Source: Aquificaceae bacterium (GTDB taxonomy: Bacteria > Aquificota > Aquificia > Aquificales > Aquificaceae). Taken from it: 17,175 nt of DNA. Shown piece after piece: positions 1-7,409 of the stretch. Both the position numbers and the translations under genes were made by a program. The stretch covers positions 1 through 17,175 of the forward strand of contig JALTVH010000145.1 in the NCBI GenBank assembly GCA_027049085.1, given 5' to 3'. The notes below the pieces were generated by a model. It did no database searches, was not told the origin of the DNA, and saw only the letters and a program-made list of their open reading frames with translations. Positions within the stretch are counted from its first letter, which is position 1. Each line of letters starts with the position of its first letter.

Positions 1-389
1 GCATAGATCCCTCTGTATTTTCTGAGATTGATATACACGTCCACGTGCCTGAAGGAGCTGTCCCCAAGGACGGACCCTCTGCGGGCGTGGCTATTGCGAC
101 TGCCCTTGCTTCCCTCCTTACAGAAACACCCGTCAGGATGGATGTTGCAATGACAGGGGAAATAACCCTCAGAGGTAGGGTTCTTCCCGTGGGCGGGCTA
201 AAGGAGAAGATCCTCGCTGCCAAGAGGGCAGGGATAGAGGAGGTTATCCTTCCCGGGAAAAACAGGGATGAGGTCCTTGAAGACCTGCCCGATTACGTCA
301 GGGAGAAGATAAAAATACACTTCGTTTCCCACCTTGATGAAGTCTTCAGCATTGCCCTTACTCAGCGGACAACGAAGGTTCCCTCGTAA
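1..389 (+). CDS. lon: ATP-dependent protease Lon, C-terminal part (5' end outside window)
   Basis: Only the last part of the gene is present; the reading frame is open from base 3 to the TAA at 387-389. The visible residues are the proteolytic domain of Lon. The nucleophile motif KDGPSAG is seen, with the catalytic Ser at bases 78-80. It is followed by the [19 protein letters not shown] block, whose second Lys in GLKEK (bases 207-209) is the dyad lysine by comparison with E. coli Lon. Lon is a cytosolic AAA+ serine-lysine protease that degrades misfolded and regulatory proteins. The AAA+ and N-terminal domains must lie upstream. Its 3' end overlaps the convergent 499-aa gene by 28 bp. The family call is very secure; nothing can be said about its promoter. 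Confidence 0.96.
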   Translation, partial: IDPSVFSEIDIHVHVPEGAVPKDGPSAGVAIATALASLLTETPVRMDVAMTGEITLRGRVLPVGGLKEKILAAKRAGIEEVILPGKNRDEVLEDLPDYVREKIKIHFVSHLDEVFSIALTQRTTKVPS

Positions 390-1861
390 ACCTCACCTGT
401 ATTCTGAATGCTCAGGGTTCCCTTTTTACCAGTTACTATGTATACCTTTTCCTCATCTGTGAGAACGGCCTGCACTGCCTCTTCAAACTTCCTTGACTTT
501 ACCCTTTTTAAAGCGACCTCGTCATCCTGAGGTATAAGCGCGTAAAGCTCACCCTCCTGATACTTTGCTACGTTCAGAAACTTGTAGACCGCGCTCGTTT
601 CGTTCTTGATTACTCCTGCAAAGCTCCTTTCACCGACGGTTATCAGGAATGGCCTGGGATTGAAAATGTAGCTGTCCTCATCCTCAACTGTGCCGGGAAT
701 CTCAGCGGTGATGTAGGAGCCACCAAAACCTCGTCTTGATAGAAGTTGATTATCACCTCTGAAGACCCTCAGGTACCCCCTGCTGTCAACAAAAACAAGG
801 AGGTCCCCAACCTGTATCGCCGAGTCAATCCTGAAGTCTGAGGGAACCTTGAGCTCCTCCTTCTCAAAGAGCAGGTCACCCGAGAGCTTTAACTTCCTCA
901 CAGTTCCCCACAGGTCTCTTGAATCAAATTCCTGAGAAACAAGGGTCTCTTCAGGATTGTTTTTGTCAAGAACGGCTATGAACTTTTTGTACCTTTTAAC
1001 CACAGGCTCAAGGTTTTCGCCGACCAGCTTGAATATGTAGGCCTCAGGCGTGTCTCCCGTGAACATGTTCAGTATAATTAAATCCTTTTGATACCCCCCT
1101 ATCTCCGCACACTGGATATAAACAGGATCGCCGTCAGGGAGCCTTGTCTCGTAATACTTCACTGGTTCACCGTTCATTAATTCGTAGATCTCGAGCCTGC
1201 TCTCTGTGAGCACAGCGAGGAACCTTTTATCTGAGCTTGTGAGCCTGCACAGGTCTGCAGAGAGAGGCAGGGACTTTAGGGACATGATCAGTTCTGATTT
1301 CAGGGAGATCCTCTTAATTCCTTCCTCAGCCACCGCCGAAGGCGGTCTTTTTGAAAGCTCAAAGAAAGCCACCGCCTTTGAGCCAAACTCAATTCCGATA
1401 CCCCCTTCCATTTCTCTGACCATGTAGTTGCAATTTTGGGAATCTTTTTTGAGGTCCTCAATGACGGCTGAGAGCCTGAAAAGGAGTTCATCGCTCCCGG
1501 ACAAGCAAACCTTGCCTCTCACAAGTCTGACGCGGTCGCCCTTTTTGACCTCTTTTCCCTCAAAGGCACCGATGGAGTAGGTTTCTTCAACCTCTTCAAC
1601 GGTCAGTGTTCCGATCCTTTCCTCAACCTTTCCTATGACCTGTCCGGTGACGGGGTGGGTAAGTTCCTTCCCTTCTCTGACTACCTCAAACCTTTCTCCT
1701 GGAAAGACTTTCCCTCTTCCGAGGTCTGTTATGACTCGCCCGTCCTCAAGAACTTCAACCACGTATCCATTCCTTGAGAAAAACTCTTTGACCTTTAGAG
1801 TTACATCCTGAGAAAAGCCTGTTCCTATCGCTGTAAGGATGAAAAAAAAGAAAGCTATCAT
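362..1861 (-). CDS. Predicted secreted protein with FlgT C-terminal-like domain, function unknown
   Basis: A 499-aa protein I cannot name. Residues 1-18 look like a Sec signal peptide: a run of Phe/Ile/Leu, then Gly-Thr-Gly-Phe-Ser-Gln. Residues about 20-115 resemble the small beta domain at the C-terminus of the flagellar protein FlgT and of envelope lipoproteins. The features are a '[16 protein letters not shown]' stretch, '[10 protein letters not shown]', '[11 protein letters not shown]' and a closing 'VKKGDRVRL'. The remaining 380 residues are rich in short beta-prone segments with no motif I recognise and could form a propeller-like repeat fold. Its ATG overlaps the leuB stop (ATGA), so it is probably translated with leuB, although the pairing makes no obvious metabolic sense. 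The 3' end overlaps lon antisense. An envelope or periplasmic role is inference. Confidence 0.8.
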   Translation of the reverse strand: MIAFFFFILTAIGTGFSQDVTLKVKEFFSRNGYVVEVLEDGRVITDLGRGKVFPGERFEVVREGKELTHPVTGQVIGKVEERIGTLTVEEVEETYSIGAFEGKEVKKGDRVRLVRGKVCLSGSDELLFRLSAVIEDLKKDSQNCNYMVREMEGGIGIEFGSKAVAFFELSKRPPSAVAEEGIKRISLKSELIMSLKSLPLSADLCRLTSSDKRFLAVLTESRLEIYELMNGEPVKYYETRLPDGDPVYIQCAEIGGYQKDLIILNMFTGDTPEAYIFKLVGENLEPVVKRYKKFIAVLDKNNPEETLVSQEFDSRDLWGTVRKLKLSGDLLFEKEELKVPSDFRIDSAIQVGDLLVFVDSRGYLRVFRGDNQLLSRRGFGGSYITAEIPGTVEDEDSYIFNPRPFLITVGERSFAGVIKNETSAVYKFLNVAKYQEGELYALIPQDDEVALKRVKSRKFEEAVQAVLTDEEKVYIVTGKKGTLSIQNTGEVYEGTFVVR

Positions 1862-2940
1862 TTCAGTTCCCCCAGCTTTTGGATGATCGCCTCGGTCATC
1901 TCCTCAGTTCCAACCTTTTTGCATCCCTCGGAATAGATATCAGGAGTTCTCAGCCCATCCTCAAGGACCCCTTCAACGGACCTCTCAATGAGGTTGTGGG
2001 CTTCGCCCATCCCGAAGGAATACTTAAGCATCATGGCGGTTGAGAGTATGGTTGCTATCGGATTGGCTATGCCCTGACCTGCAATGTCTGGGGCTGATCC
2101 GTGAACGGGCTCATAGAGTGCGTATCTGTCTCCTATGCTTGCAGACGGTAGCATTCCGAGGCTTCCCACAACCACACCCGCCTCATCGGAAATTATGTCC
2201 CCAAAGATGTTCCCCGTGACTATCACATCAAAGGAAGAGGGCCTCCTAACAACCTGCATTGCGCAGTTGTCAACGTAGAGGTGTTCAACTTCAACCTCTG
2301 GAAAGTTTGCCTTTTCCTTTTCTACGATGTCGCGCCAGAGCCCGCTTACCTCAAGAACGTTTGATTTATCAACACTTGTTAGTTTTTTGCTCCTGAGCTT
2401 GGCTATCTCAAAGGCCTTTCTCACCACCCTTCTTATTTCATCCTCGGTGTATTTCATGGTGTTAATTCCGACCTTTTTGCCGTCTTCTTCAAATATCCCC
2501 CTGGGCTCACCGTAGTAAACGTCACCTGTCAACTCCCTAACAACGAGCATGTCCGTGCCTCTGACGATTTCCTCCCTCAGGGGTGACGCAGAAATAAGAG
2601 GCTCCCATACTTTTGCAGGCCTGAGGTTCGCATAGAGGTCAAGCTCTTTTCTTATGCGCAGAAGCCCCTTTTCCGGTCTCTTATCGGTGGGAAGGTCGTC
2701 CCACTTTGGACCACCAACCGCACCCAGCAGAACCGCTTCAGAGTCAAGGCATATCTTTAAAGTTTCGTCGGGCAAAGGATCGCCAAACCTGTCAATGGCA
2801 GAACCGCCTATTTCTGCGTAGCGAAGTTCAAACTCTGTACCGAACAGCTCGCCAACCCTTTTGAGAACGCTGACCGCACTTTCAACGATCTCTGGACCGA
2901 TCCCGTCGCCCTTGAGGACTGCTACGGTGTGCTTTGACAT
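1858..2940 (-). CDS. leuB: 3-isopropylmalate dehydrogenase
   Basis: LeuB oxidises and decarboxylates 3-isopropylmalate with NAD+ to 2-oxoisocaproate, the third step of leucine synthesis. The 360-aa length is typical. The N-terminal LKGDGIGPEI block, substrate arginines in the RKELDLYANLRPAK region and in VRELTGDVYYGEPRG, and the DKSNVLEVSGLWR helix with its catalytic lysine are all visible. So is the metal/cofactor segment NIFGDIISDEAG with its acidic ligands. The ATG at 2940-2938 has no Shine-Dalgarno; a perfect TATAAT ends 8 nt before it, suggesting a leaderless mRNA. The gene stands apart from other leu genes and is followed, with a 4-bp overlap, by the secreted 499-aa protein. Isocitrate and tartrate dehydrogenases are relatives, but the motifs fit LeuB best. 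Confidence 0.96.
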   Translation of the reverse strand: MSKHTVAVLKGDGIGPEIVESAVSVLKRVGELFGTEFELRYAEIGGSAIDRFGDPLPDETLKICLDSEAVLLGAVGGPKWDDLPTDKRPEKGLLRIRKELDLYANLRPAKVWEPLISASPLREEIVRGTDMLVVRELTGDVYYGEPRGIFEEDGKKVGINTMKYTEDEIRRVVRKAFEIAKLRSKKLTSVDKSNVLEVSGLWRDIVEKEKANFPEVEVEHLYVDNCAMQVVRRPSSFDVIVTGNIFGDIISDEAGVVVGSLGMLPSASIGDRYALYEPVHGSAPDIAGQGIANPIATILSTAMMLKYSFGMGEAHNLIERSVEGVLEDGLRTPDIYSEGCKKVGTEEMTEAIIQKLGELK

Positions 2941-2948
2941 GTATCAGT

Positions 2949-2954
2949 ATTATA
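2949..2954 (-). promoter_or_regulatory. -10 box (TATAAT) of leuB, leaderless-type position
   Basis: On the minus strand a perfect TATAAT is followed by 8 nt and then the leuB ATG. A start 6-8 nt downstream of the box would fall at or just before the initiation codon. No convincing -35 is seen at 16-18 bp upstream. The same bases read TATTAT on the plus strand (2948-2953) towards the 53-aa ORF, so the site may fire both ways. This rests on sequence only. Confidence 0.5.
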
Positions 2955-2980
2955 CCCACCGAAGGGCTTAAATTTTCTAT

Positions 2981-2990
2981 AAGGAGGTGA
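2981..2990 (+). promoter_or_regulatory. Strong Shine-Dalgarno of the 53-aa ORF
   Basis: AAGGAGGTGA lies just ahead of ATG 2994. It is complementary to the 16S rRNA 3' end over about nine bases with suitable spacing. It decides the start of a gene otherwise easy to miss, and stands out because neighbouring divergent genes lack any such site. Confidence 0.85.
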
Positions 2991-2993
2991 GTC

Positions 2994-3155
2994 ATGTGTT
3001 TTTCTATGGAGGAGTACGAGAGGATCCGCAGGATCGTGCAGGAGAGGAAAAGGATAAGGGAACAGCTCAAGGATATCAAGCCTTCAGACTTTGAAAAGAA
3101 GGAGGAGAAAAAGGAAGAGAAGGAAGCGCCTCAGGAAGCGGGCGTCAGAGAATAA
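2994..3155 (+). CDS. Small charged protein, 53 aa, function unknown
   Basis: A short ORF from ATG 2994 to TAA 3153-3155, preceded by AAGGAGGTGA at 2981-2990, one of the strongest Shine-Dalgarno sequences in the window. The product starts MCFSMEEYERIRRIV, continues as a strongly charged, probably helical segment (about residues 6-29), and ends in a Lys/Glu tail (KKEEKKEEKE) followed by a short acidic C-terminus. The tail is encoded by a 35-nt pure-purine tract (3093-3127). There is one Cys, at position 2, and no membrane segment or signal peptide. It diverges from leuB, and its last 11 bp overlap the end of truA. I do not recognise the family. The strong ribosome site is the main reason to call it a real gene. 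Confidence 0.7.
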   Translation: MCFSMEEYERIRRIVQERKRIREQLKDIKPSDFEKKEEKKEEKEAPQEAGVRE

Positions 3156-3864
3156 CCCTTTCAAGAAAGAGACCTCTTGCGGGGGCTTTATAAGGGAAAG
3201 TTTGACCGTTCATAAATTTGTCAGCTCCGGAGACATCAAGGCGCCCCGTTGATGCCATTACGATAAAGGCTGTTATTCTGCGGACCATGTACCTAAGAAA
3301 ATGGGCTGCACTGAACCGAATCAGGATTAAGTTGCCCTCCCTCTCAGGAATTATTTCAAGATCAATGACCGTTTCCTTTTCTTCCTCAAGCTTTGCAAAA
3401 CCTCTAAAGTCATGCTTACCGCTGAGTTTTTTGCAGGCTTTTTCAAGGGTCTCGTGGTCCAACTCTCTAACAACATGCCACGTAAATGGATGCTCAAAGG
3501 GGTCCCTGTAGGATGCGTTAAAAATGCGGTAGAGATAGACCTTTCCCTTGACGCTGAACCTTGAGTTAAAGTCCTCATCAACGATCCTCACCTCCCTTAT
3601 CCCTATGTCCCTTGGAAGAAGGGCGTTGAGGCTTCTGAGGAGTTTTTCCCCTTCAACTTGCCTGCCGGTTTTGAAGTTTGCCACGTAATCAATGGCGTGG
3701 ACTCCCGCATCGGTCCTGGAACAGCCCGTAACCTTGACTTCCTCGTCAAGTACCTTCCTGAGGACCTCTGTTATTTTTCCCTGAACGGTAGGTACATCCT
3801 TCTGGATCTGCCACCCGTGGTAGTTAGTACCTATAAAGGAGAGCCTCAGGAGGTAATTGGGCAT
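3145..3864 (-). CDS. truA: tRNA pseudouridine(38-40) synthase TruA
   Basis: TruA isomerises uridines 38-40 in the anticodon arm of many tRNAs. The 239-aa product is of usual length. The N-terminal LRLSFIGTNYHGWQIQ segment and the catalytic motif GCSRTDAGVHA, with nucleophile Asp52, are present. Later conserved segments (FNSRFSVKGKVYLYRI, the SGKHDFRGFAK region and FLRYMVRRI) are intact. It starts at ATG 3864-3862 with no Shine-Dalgarno; a TACAAT lies 8 nt upstream. The start codon is only 19 bp from that of the divergent pfkA, so any upstream promoter element must lie inside pfkA. The 3' end overlaps the 53-aa ORF by 11 bp. Confidence 0.97.
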   Translation of the reverse strand: MPNYLLRLSFIGTNYHGWQIQKDVPTVQGKITEVLRKVLDEEVKVTGCSRTDAGVHAIDYVANFKTGRQVEGEKLLRSLNALLPRDIGIREVRIVDEDFNSRFSVKGKVYLYRIFNASYRDPFEHPFTWHVVRELDHETLEKACKKLSGKHDFRGFAKLEEEKETVIDLEIIPEREGNLILIRFSAAHFLRYMVRRITAFIVMASTGRLDVSGADKFMNGQTFPYKAPARGLFLERVIL

Positions 3865-3867
3865 CTC

Positions 3868-3879
3868 TTACAATTGTAA
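3868..3879. promoter_or_regulatory. Symmetric bidirectional -10 region between truA and pfkA
   Basis: The 12-bp perfect palindrome TTACAATTGTAA carries a -10-like TACAAT on each strand: plus 3869-3874 towards pfkA, minus 3873-3878 towards truA. The boxes end 9 and 8 nt before the two ATG codons. No clear -35 is seen on either side at normal spacing. One element may therefore drive two leaderless messages. An operator for a dimeric repressor is the main alternative. Confidence 0.5.
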
Positions 3880-3883
3880 TTAA

Positions 3884-4849
3884 ATGAGAATCGCGGTCCT
3901 ATGCTCTGGCGGTGACTCACCGGGTATGAACCCTGTCCTCAGGTCAGTTGTGAGGACAGCCATAGATCTGGGCAGCGAAGTTTACGGTGTCAGGAGAGGC
4001 TTCAGGGGGCTTATTGAGGGGGAGTTTGAAAAACTTTCAAACAGGAGCGTTGGGGGAATCATAAACCGGGGTGGGACCTTCCTCCTCAGTGCAAGGGATG
4101 AGCGCTTCAAAAAATCAGAGTGGAGGGAGAGGGCTTACATAAACCTTGAGAAAGAAAAGATTGAGGGGCTCGTAATCCTTGGAGGTGAAGGAACCTTCAA
4201 AGCCTGCTCACTAATCCACAGAGAAGCGGGCATCGGTGTTATCGGGATTCCCTGCACCATAGACAATGATGTGGGCGGGACAGAGTACAGTGTTGGTTTT
4301 GATACCGCTGTATTTAATGCTGTTGAGTGCATTGACAGGATAAGGGATACTGCAAGCTCCCACGAAAGGGTCTTTCTCGTTGAGGTTATGGGAAAGACGA
4401 GGGGTTTCATTGCCCTTAGCGCTGGAATAGCCACGGGAGCAGACCTGATACTGATTCCTGAGGTTGAGTTCCCTATGGAAAGGATCCCGGAAGAGGTGAG
4501 TAAGGCTAAGGAAATCGGAAAACTTCACTTCATAGCGGTTGTTGCTGAAGGGTACGGGAGTTGCCAGATTATTAGAGAGTATCTTGAAAAAGAGATGGGT
4601 AACAAATACGGGGAAATCAGAGCCACGGTTCTCGGTCATATCCAGAGGGGAGGACCGCCTACGCCCTTTGACAGGATTATGGGAATGAGATTTGGTGAGG
4701 TTGCGGTAGAGGCTCTGCTGTCGGGAGAGAGGTCGGGTTTTGTCGCTTACAGAAAGGGGAGGTTCTTCATTGAAGATTATGAGCTGGCATCAGAGCGCAG
4801 GGAAATTGACCGGGACCTTTTGAGGCTGTGGAAGCGCCTCAATCAGTGA
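3884..4849 (+). CDS. pfkA: 6-phosphofructokinase (probably ATP-dependent)
   Basis: The enzyme phosphorylates fructose 6-phosphate in glycolysis. The 321-aa length fits bacterial PFK. It has the phosphate-binding CSGGDSPGMN start, GGTFLLSAR, GGEGTF (residues 100-105), PCTIDND with catalytic Asp127, and LGHIQRGG. Gly103 aligns with E. coli Gly104, the residue that marks ATP rather than pyrophosphate use. Glu102 replaces the usual Asp103, as in the actinobacterial/mixed-substrate group, and Cys124 sits where ATP enzymes have Gly and PPi enzymes have Lys. The donor is therefore likely ATP but not certain. It starts at ATG 3884 without a Shine-Dalgarno, 9 nt after a TACAAT, and ends overlapping dapF by 11 bp. 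Confidence 0.92.
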   Translation: MRIAVLCSGGDSPGMNPVLRSVVRTAIDLGSEVYGVRRGFRGLIEGEFEKLSNRSVGGIINRGGTFLLSARDERFKKSEWRERAYINLEKEKIEGLVILGGEGTFKACSLIHREAGIGVIGIPCTIDNDVGGTEYSVGFDTAVFNAVECIDRIRDTASSHERVFLVEVMGKTRGFIALSAGIATGADLILIPEVEFPMERIPEEVSKAKEIGKLHFIAVVAEGYGSCQIIREYLEKEMGNKYGEIRATVLGHIQRGGPPTPFDRIMGMRFGEVAVEALLSGERSGFVAYRKGRFFIEDYELASERREIDRDLLRLWKRLNQ

Positions 4850-5678
4850 ACATATCAAGGCTGAGAATGCCGTCAAAGACCTTGACGACCCTCCCTTCAA
4901 GGAAAACCTCTCTGAATTCACCATCAAAATCTATGGTGAGCACCTCTCCTCCCCTTGTATGAACCATGACGGGCTTCCCCGAAGTGATCCCCATTATATG
5001 GGAAACGATCGCAGAGGCGGTTGCCCCGGTCCCGCAGGCAAGGGTTTCTGACTCAACCCCTCTCTCGTAAGTTCTTATCTTTATCGTGTTTTCTGAAGAG
5101 GGACTTATAAAGTTCACGTTGGTTCCCTTGGGCTTGAACTCCTCATGGAACCTTATCTTCCTTCCTATAGTCACGACGTCAATATCATCTACATCTTCCA
5201 TAGGGACAACAAAGTGGGGAACGCCTGTGTTGATAAAAACACCTTCAATCTGTTTACCGTTTACGGAAATGACCCTCCTTTCTGGTTTTGAAGGCTTTGT
5301 GAGCTGAACTCTCACTCTTTTACCGTTTTCAAGGACCTTTGCCTTTATAACCCCTGCAAGGGTTTCAAAGCTTACATCCTCGTCAACTATGCCTTTCTCG
5401 TAACAGAACCTAACCGCACAGCGGGAACCGTTTCCGCACATCTCTGCCTCTGAGCCATCCGAGTTGTAAAAAAGCCACCTGAAATCGTTGGAGGGATCCT
5501 CGGGATTCTCAATGATGATCAGGCCGTCCGCACCCACGCCCCTGTTTCTTTCACATACTCTGACAACGAAGTCTTTGAGGCACAGACCTGTCTTTTCAAG
5601 AAACTCATAGAACCGCTCGTCGCGGTTATCTATAAGGATAAAGTCGTTCCCGGATCCCTGAAGCTTCGCAAATTCCAT
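4839..5678 (-). CDS. dapF: Diaminopimelate epimerase
   Basis: DapF converts LL- to meso-diaminopimelate without a cofactor, for lysine and peptidoglycan. The 279-aa protein begins with the family's KLQGSGNDFILID. It carries both active-site cysteines: Cys81 in MCGNGSRC and Cys215 in ACGTGA. The GVGADGL and GVPHFV segments are also present. It starts at ATG 5678-5676 with no Shine-Dalgarno; TAAAAT ends 8 nt upstream. It diverges from carA across a 35-bp gap and overlaps the 3' end of pfkA by 11 bp. No other dap or lysine gene is adjacent. Confidence 0.97.
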   Translation of the reverse strand: MEFAKLQGSGNDFILIDNRDERFYEFLEKTGLCLKDFVVRVCERNRGVGADGLIIIENPEDPSNDFRWLFYNSDGSEAEMCGNGSRCAVRFCYEKGIVDEDVSFETLAGVIKAKVLENGKRVRVQLTKPSKPERRVISVNGKQIEGVFINTGVPHFVVPMEDVDDIDVVTIGRKIRFHEEFKPKGTNVNFISPSSENTIKIRTYERGVESETLACGTGATASAIVSHIMGITSGKPVMVHTRGGEVLTIDFDGEFREVFLEGRVVKVFDGILSLDMFTD

Positions 5679-5686
5679 GGATCAAT

Positions 5687-5692
5687 ATTTTA
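5687..5692 (-). promoter_or_regulatory. Putative -10 box (TAAAAT) of dapF
   Basis: TAAAAT on the minus strand is followed by 8 nt and the dapF ATG. There is no -35 match and no Shine-Dalgarno. It is AT-rich sequence, so its weight comes from recurring at the same spacing at other starts in this window. Confidence 0.35.
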
Positions 5693-5700
5693 TGTCCTGA

Positions 5701-5706
5701 TAGAAT
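5701..5706 (+). promoter_or_regulatory. Putative -10 box (TAGAAT) of carA
   Basis: TAGAAT is followed by 7 nt and the carA ATG at 5714. No Shine-Dalgarno lies between them, and no -35 is recognisable in the dapF 5' end. It fits a leaderless transcript starting at the ATG. Confidence 0.4.
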
Positions 5707-5713
5707 CACATTG

Positions 5714-6829
5714 ATGGCCAAATCCGCTATCCTTGCCCTTGAGGACGGAAGCTACTTTGTGGGGAAGCCCTTCGGGGCTGAGGGTGAAACTGAGGGGGAG
5801 CTGATCTTCAACACTTCAATGACAGGATACCAGGAGATCCTGACGGATCCTTCCTACAGGGGTCAGATAGTGGTTATGACCTACACTCAGATAGGCAATT
5901 ATGGGATCAACGAAGAGGATATTGAGTCCGCCGACATTCACGTCAGCGGATTTGTTGTCAGGGAAGCCTTTGAGGAGTACTCAAACTGGCGGGGGAAAAA
6001 GAGCATCGGTGCATACCTGAGGGAAAGGGGAATTGTAGGGATTCAGGGAATAGACACGAGGGCTCTGGTCAAGAAGATCAGGGAAAGGGGAGTGATCAGG
6101 GGCGTGATCTCAACGGTTGAAAAGGATCCTTTAAAGCTCATAGAGAGGGCAAGGGCTGTTCCTGATATATCGGAGAAGGATCTCGTCTCGGAGGTTTCAA
6201 CTAAAGAAATCTACCACTGGGATCAGGGACCATGGGAACTCGGAAAAGGCTATATAAAGTTTGAGTCTGAGGGACCCCATATCGCTGTGATTGACTTTGG
6301 AATAAAGTACAACATCCTCAGGCGCTTCAGGAATGAAGGTGCGAGGGTTACTGTTGTTCCGCCTGAAATAGCCGTGGAATACGTGCGGAGGGAAAATCCC
6401 GACGTGATCTTCCTCTCGAACGGTCCGGGCGATCCCGAAAGGGTGAAGGCGGGCATAAAACTGGTCAAGGAATTTCTCGGGAAGAAACCCATTGCGGGAA
6501 TATGCCTCGGGTGTCAGATCATCGGTCTTGCCCTCGGCGGAAAGACTTACAAACTCAAATTTGGTCACCACGGAGCCAACCATCCCGTCAAGGATCTCAG
6601 AACGGGAAAGATTGAGATAACTGCCCAGAACCACAATTTTGCTATAGATCCCGAGAGCCTTGGTGATGAAGTGGAGGTAACTCACCTAAATCTTCTGGAT
6701 GAGACCGTTGAGGGAATAAGGCATAGAGAACTGCCGGTTTTTGCGGTCCAGTATCATCCTGAAAACTCACCGGGTCCCCACGACTCTTACTACCTTTTCA
6801 GGGAGTTTGTAGAGCTTGCAGGATCCTGA
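5714..6829 (+). CDS. carA: Carbamoyl-phosphate synthase small (glutaminase) subunit
   Basis: CarA hydrolyses glutamine and passes ammonia to CarB for carbamoyl phosphate, used for pyrimidines and arginine. The 371-aa protein has the CarA-specific N-terminal domain (NTSMTGYQEILTDPSY; GIDTRALVKKIR) and a class I glutamine amidotransferase domain from about residue 190. The nucleophile is Cys264 in GICLGCQ, and the triad partners are His348 and Glu350 in QYHPE. The common His after the CLG motif is Cys here. I start at ATG 5714; a TTG at 5711 is possible but sits too close to the -10-like TAGAAT. carB is not adjacent. The 3' end overlaps hisG by 32 bp. Confidence 0.97.
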   Translation: MAKSAILALEDGSYFVGKPFGAEGETEGELIFNTSMTGYQEILTDPSYRGQIVVMTYTQIGNYGINEEDIESADIHVSGFVVREAFEEYSNWRGKKSIGAYLRERGIVGIQGIDTRALVKKIRERGVIRGVISTVEKDPLKLIERARAVPDISEKDLVSEVSTKEIYHWDQGPWELGKGYIKFESEGPHIAVIDFGIKYNILRRFRNEGARVTVVPPEIAVEYVRRENPDVIFLSNGPGDPERVKAGIKLVKEFLGKKPIAGICLGCQIIGLALGGKTYKLKFGHHGANHPVKDLRTGKIEITAQNHNFAIDPESLGDEVEVTHLNLLDETVEGIRHRELPVFAVQYHPENSPGPHDSYYLFREFVELAGS

Positions 6830-7409
6830 TTATCTCCTCCCGTTTGTTTCTGAAGCTTGCCCTGTTGCAGATGAGCCAGGCGCTTGACTCCTGAATCACC
6901 TCCAGCTCAACAAGTTCGTTTTCCTTCAGTGTTTTCCCCGTCTGAACTAGGTCAACGATCAGGTCTGCAACGTTCAAAACAGCACCGAGCTCAACGGACC
7001 CGCTCATCTCAATGATTACGGGGCTTAGCCCCTTTGCAAGCATGAACTCTCTCGTTACAGAGGGATACTTTGTAGCGATCCTGACCGCCTTCCTTCCTTT
7101 GATGTGTTTTTCTGCTTCCCTCTTCCCCGCCACGGAAATCCTGCACCTTCCGATCCCGAGGTCAATAAACCTGTAAACCTCTGGTTTCTTTTCAAGAATG
7201 ACGTCAAGGCCACAGATCCCGAGGTCAGATACGCCAGACTCAACGTACAGTGGAATGTCAAAGGGTTTAAGGAGTAACAGATTGAGGTCTCCTGCCCTCA
7301 GGGTCAGCTTTCTACCCTCAGAGATCTTTTCCGGAATGAGCCCTTTGGCAAACAGGAGATCAACCGTTTCTTCAAAGAGCCTTCCCTTTGGTATGGCAAG
7401 GGTTATCAT
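6798..7409 (-). CDS. hisG: ATP phosphoribosyltransferase, short form
   Basis: HisG condenses ATP with PRPP in the first step of histidine synthesis. At 203 aa it is the short form: two catalytic lobes (LAIPKGRLFEET; ESGVSDLGICGLD) and the PRPP-binding DLIVDLVQTGKTL near the end. It lacks the C-terminal regulatory ACT-like domain of long HisG. Short HisG normally needs HisZ, which is not in this window. Its ATG overlaps the stop of the upstream carboxylase subunit gene (ATGA), so it is probably translationally coupled to it although the pathways are unrelated. No other his gene is nearby, as expected for dispersed his genes. Confidence 0.96.
   Translation of the reverse strand: MITLAIPKGRLFEETVDLLFAKGLIPEKISEGRKLTLRAGDLNLLLLKPFDIPLYVESGVSDLGICGLDVILEKKPEVYRFIDLGIGRCRISVAGKREAEKHIKGRKAVRIATKYPSVTREFMLAKGLSPVIIEMSGSVELGAVLNVADLIVDLVQTGKTLKENELVELEVIQESSAWLICNRASFRNKREEIIRILQALQTP

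Noticed and set aside
414..427. AGGGTTCCCT followed by a T-run just past the lon stop, as a terminator
   Set aside because: The stem would be 3-4 bp with almost no loop, too weak for an intrinsic terminator. It also lies in the coding sequence of the 499-aa gene.
2934..2939. Perfect TTGACA on the plus strand upstream of the 53-aa ORF
   Set aside because: It coincides with the reverse complement of the leuB start (ATG TCA A). The only nearby -10-like box (TATTAT) is 8 bp away, and no -10 lies at 16-18 bp. It is probably coincidence.
3093..3127. 35-nt pure-purine tract as a structural or regulatory DNA element
   Set aside because: It is fully explained by the Lys/Glu-rich tail of the 53-aa ORF (AAG, AAA, GAG and GAA codons).
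4211..4639. 142-aa open frame antisense to pfkA
   Set aside because: It is a shadow of the strongly conserved pfkA coding sequence, with no recognisable domain and no ribosome site noticed.
6197..6685. 162-aa open frame antisense to carA
   Set aside because: It lies opposite the CarA amidotransferase domain, has unlikely composition and no motif, and is explained by codon structure of the real gene.
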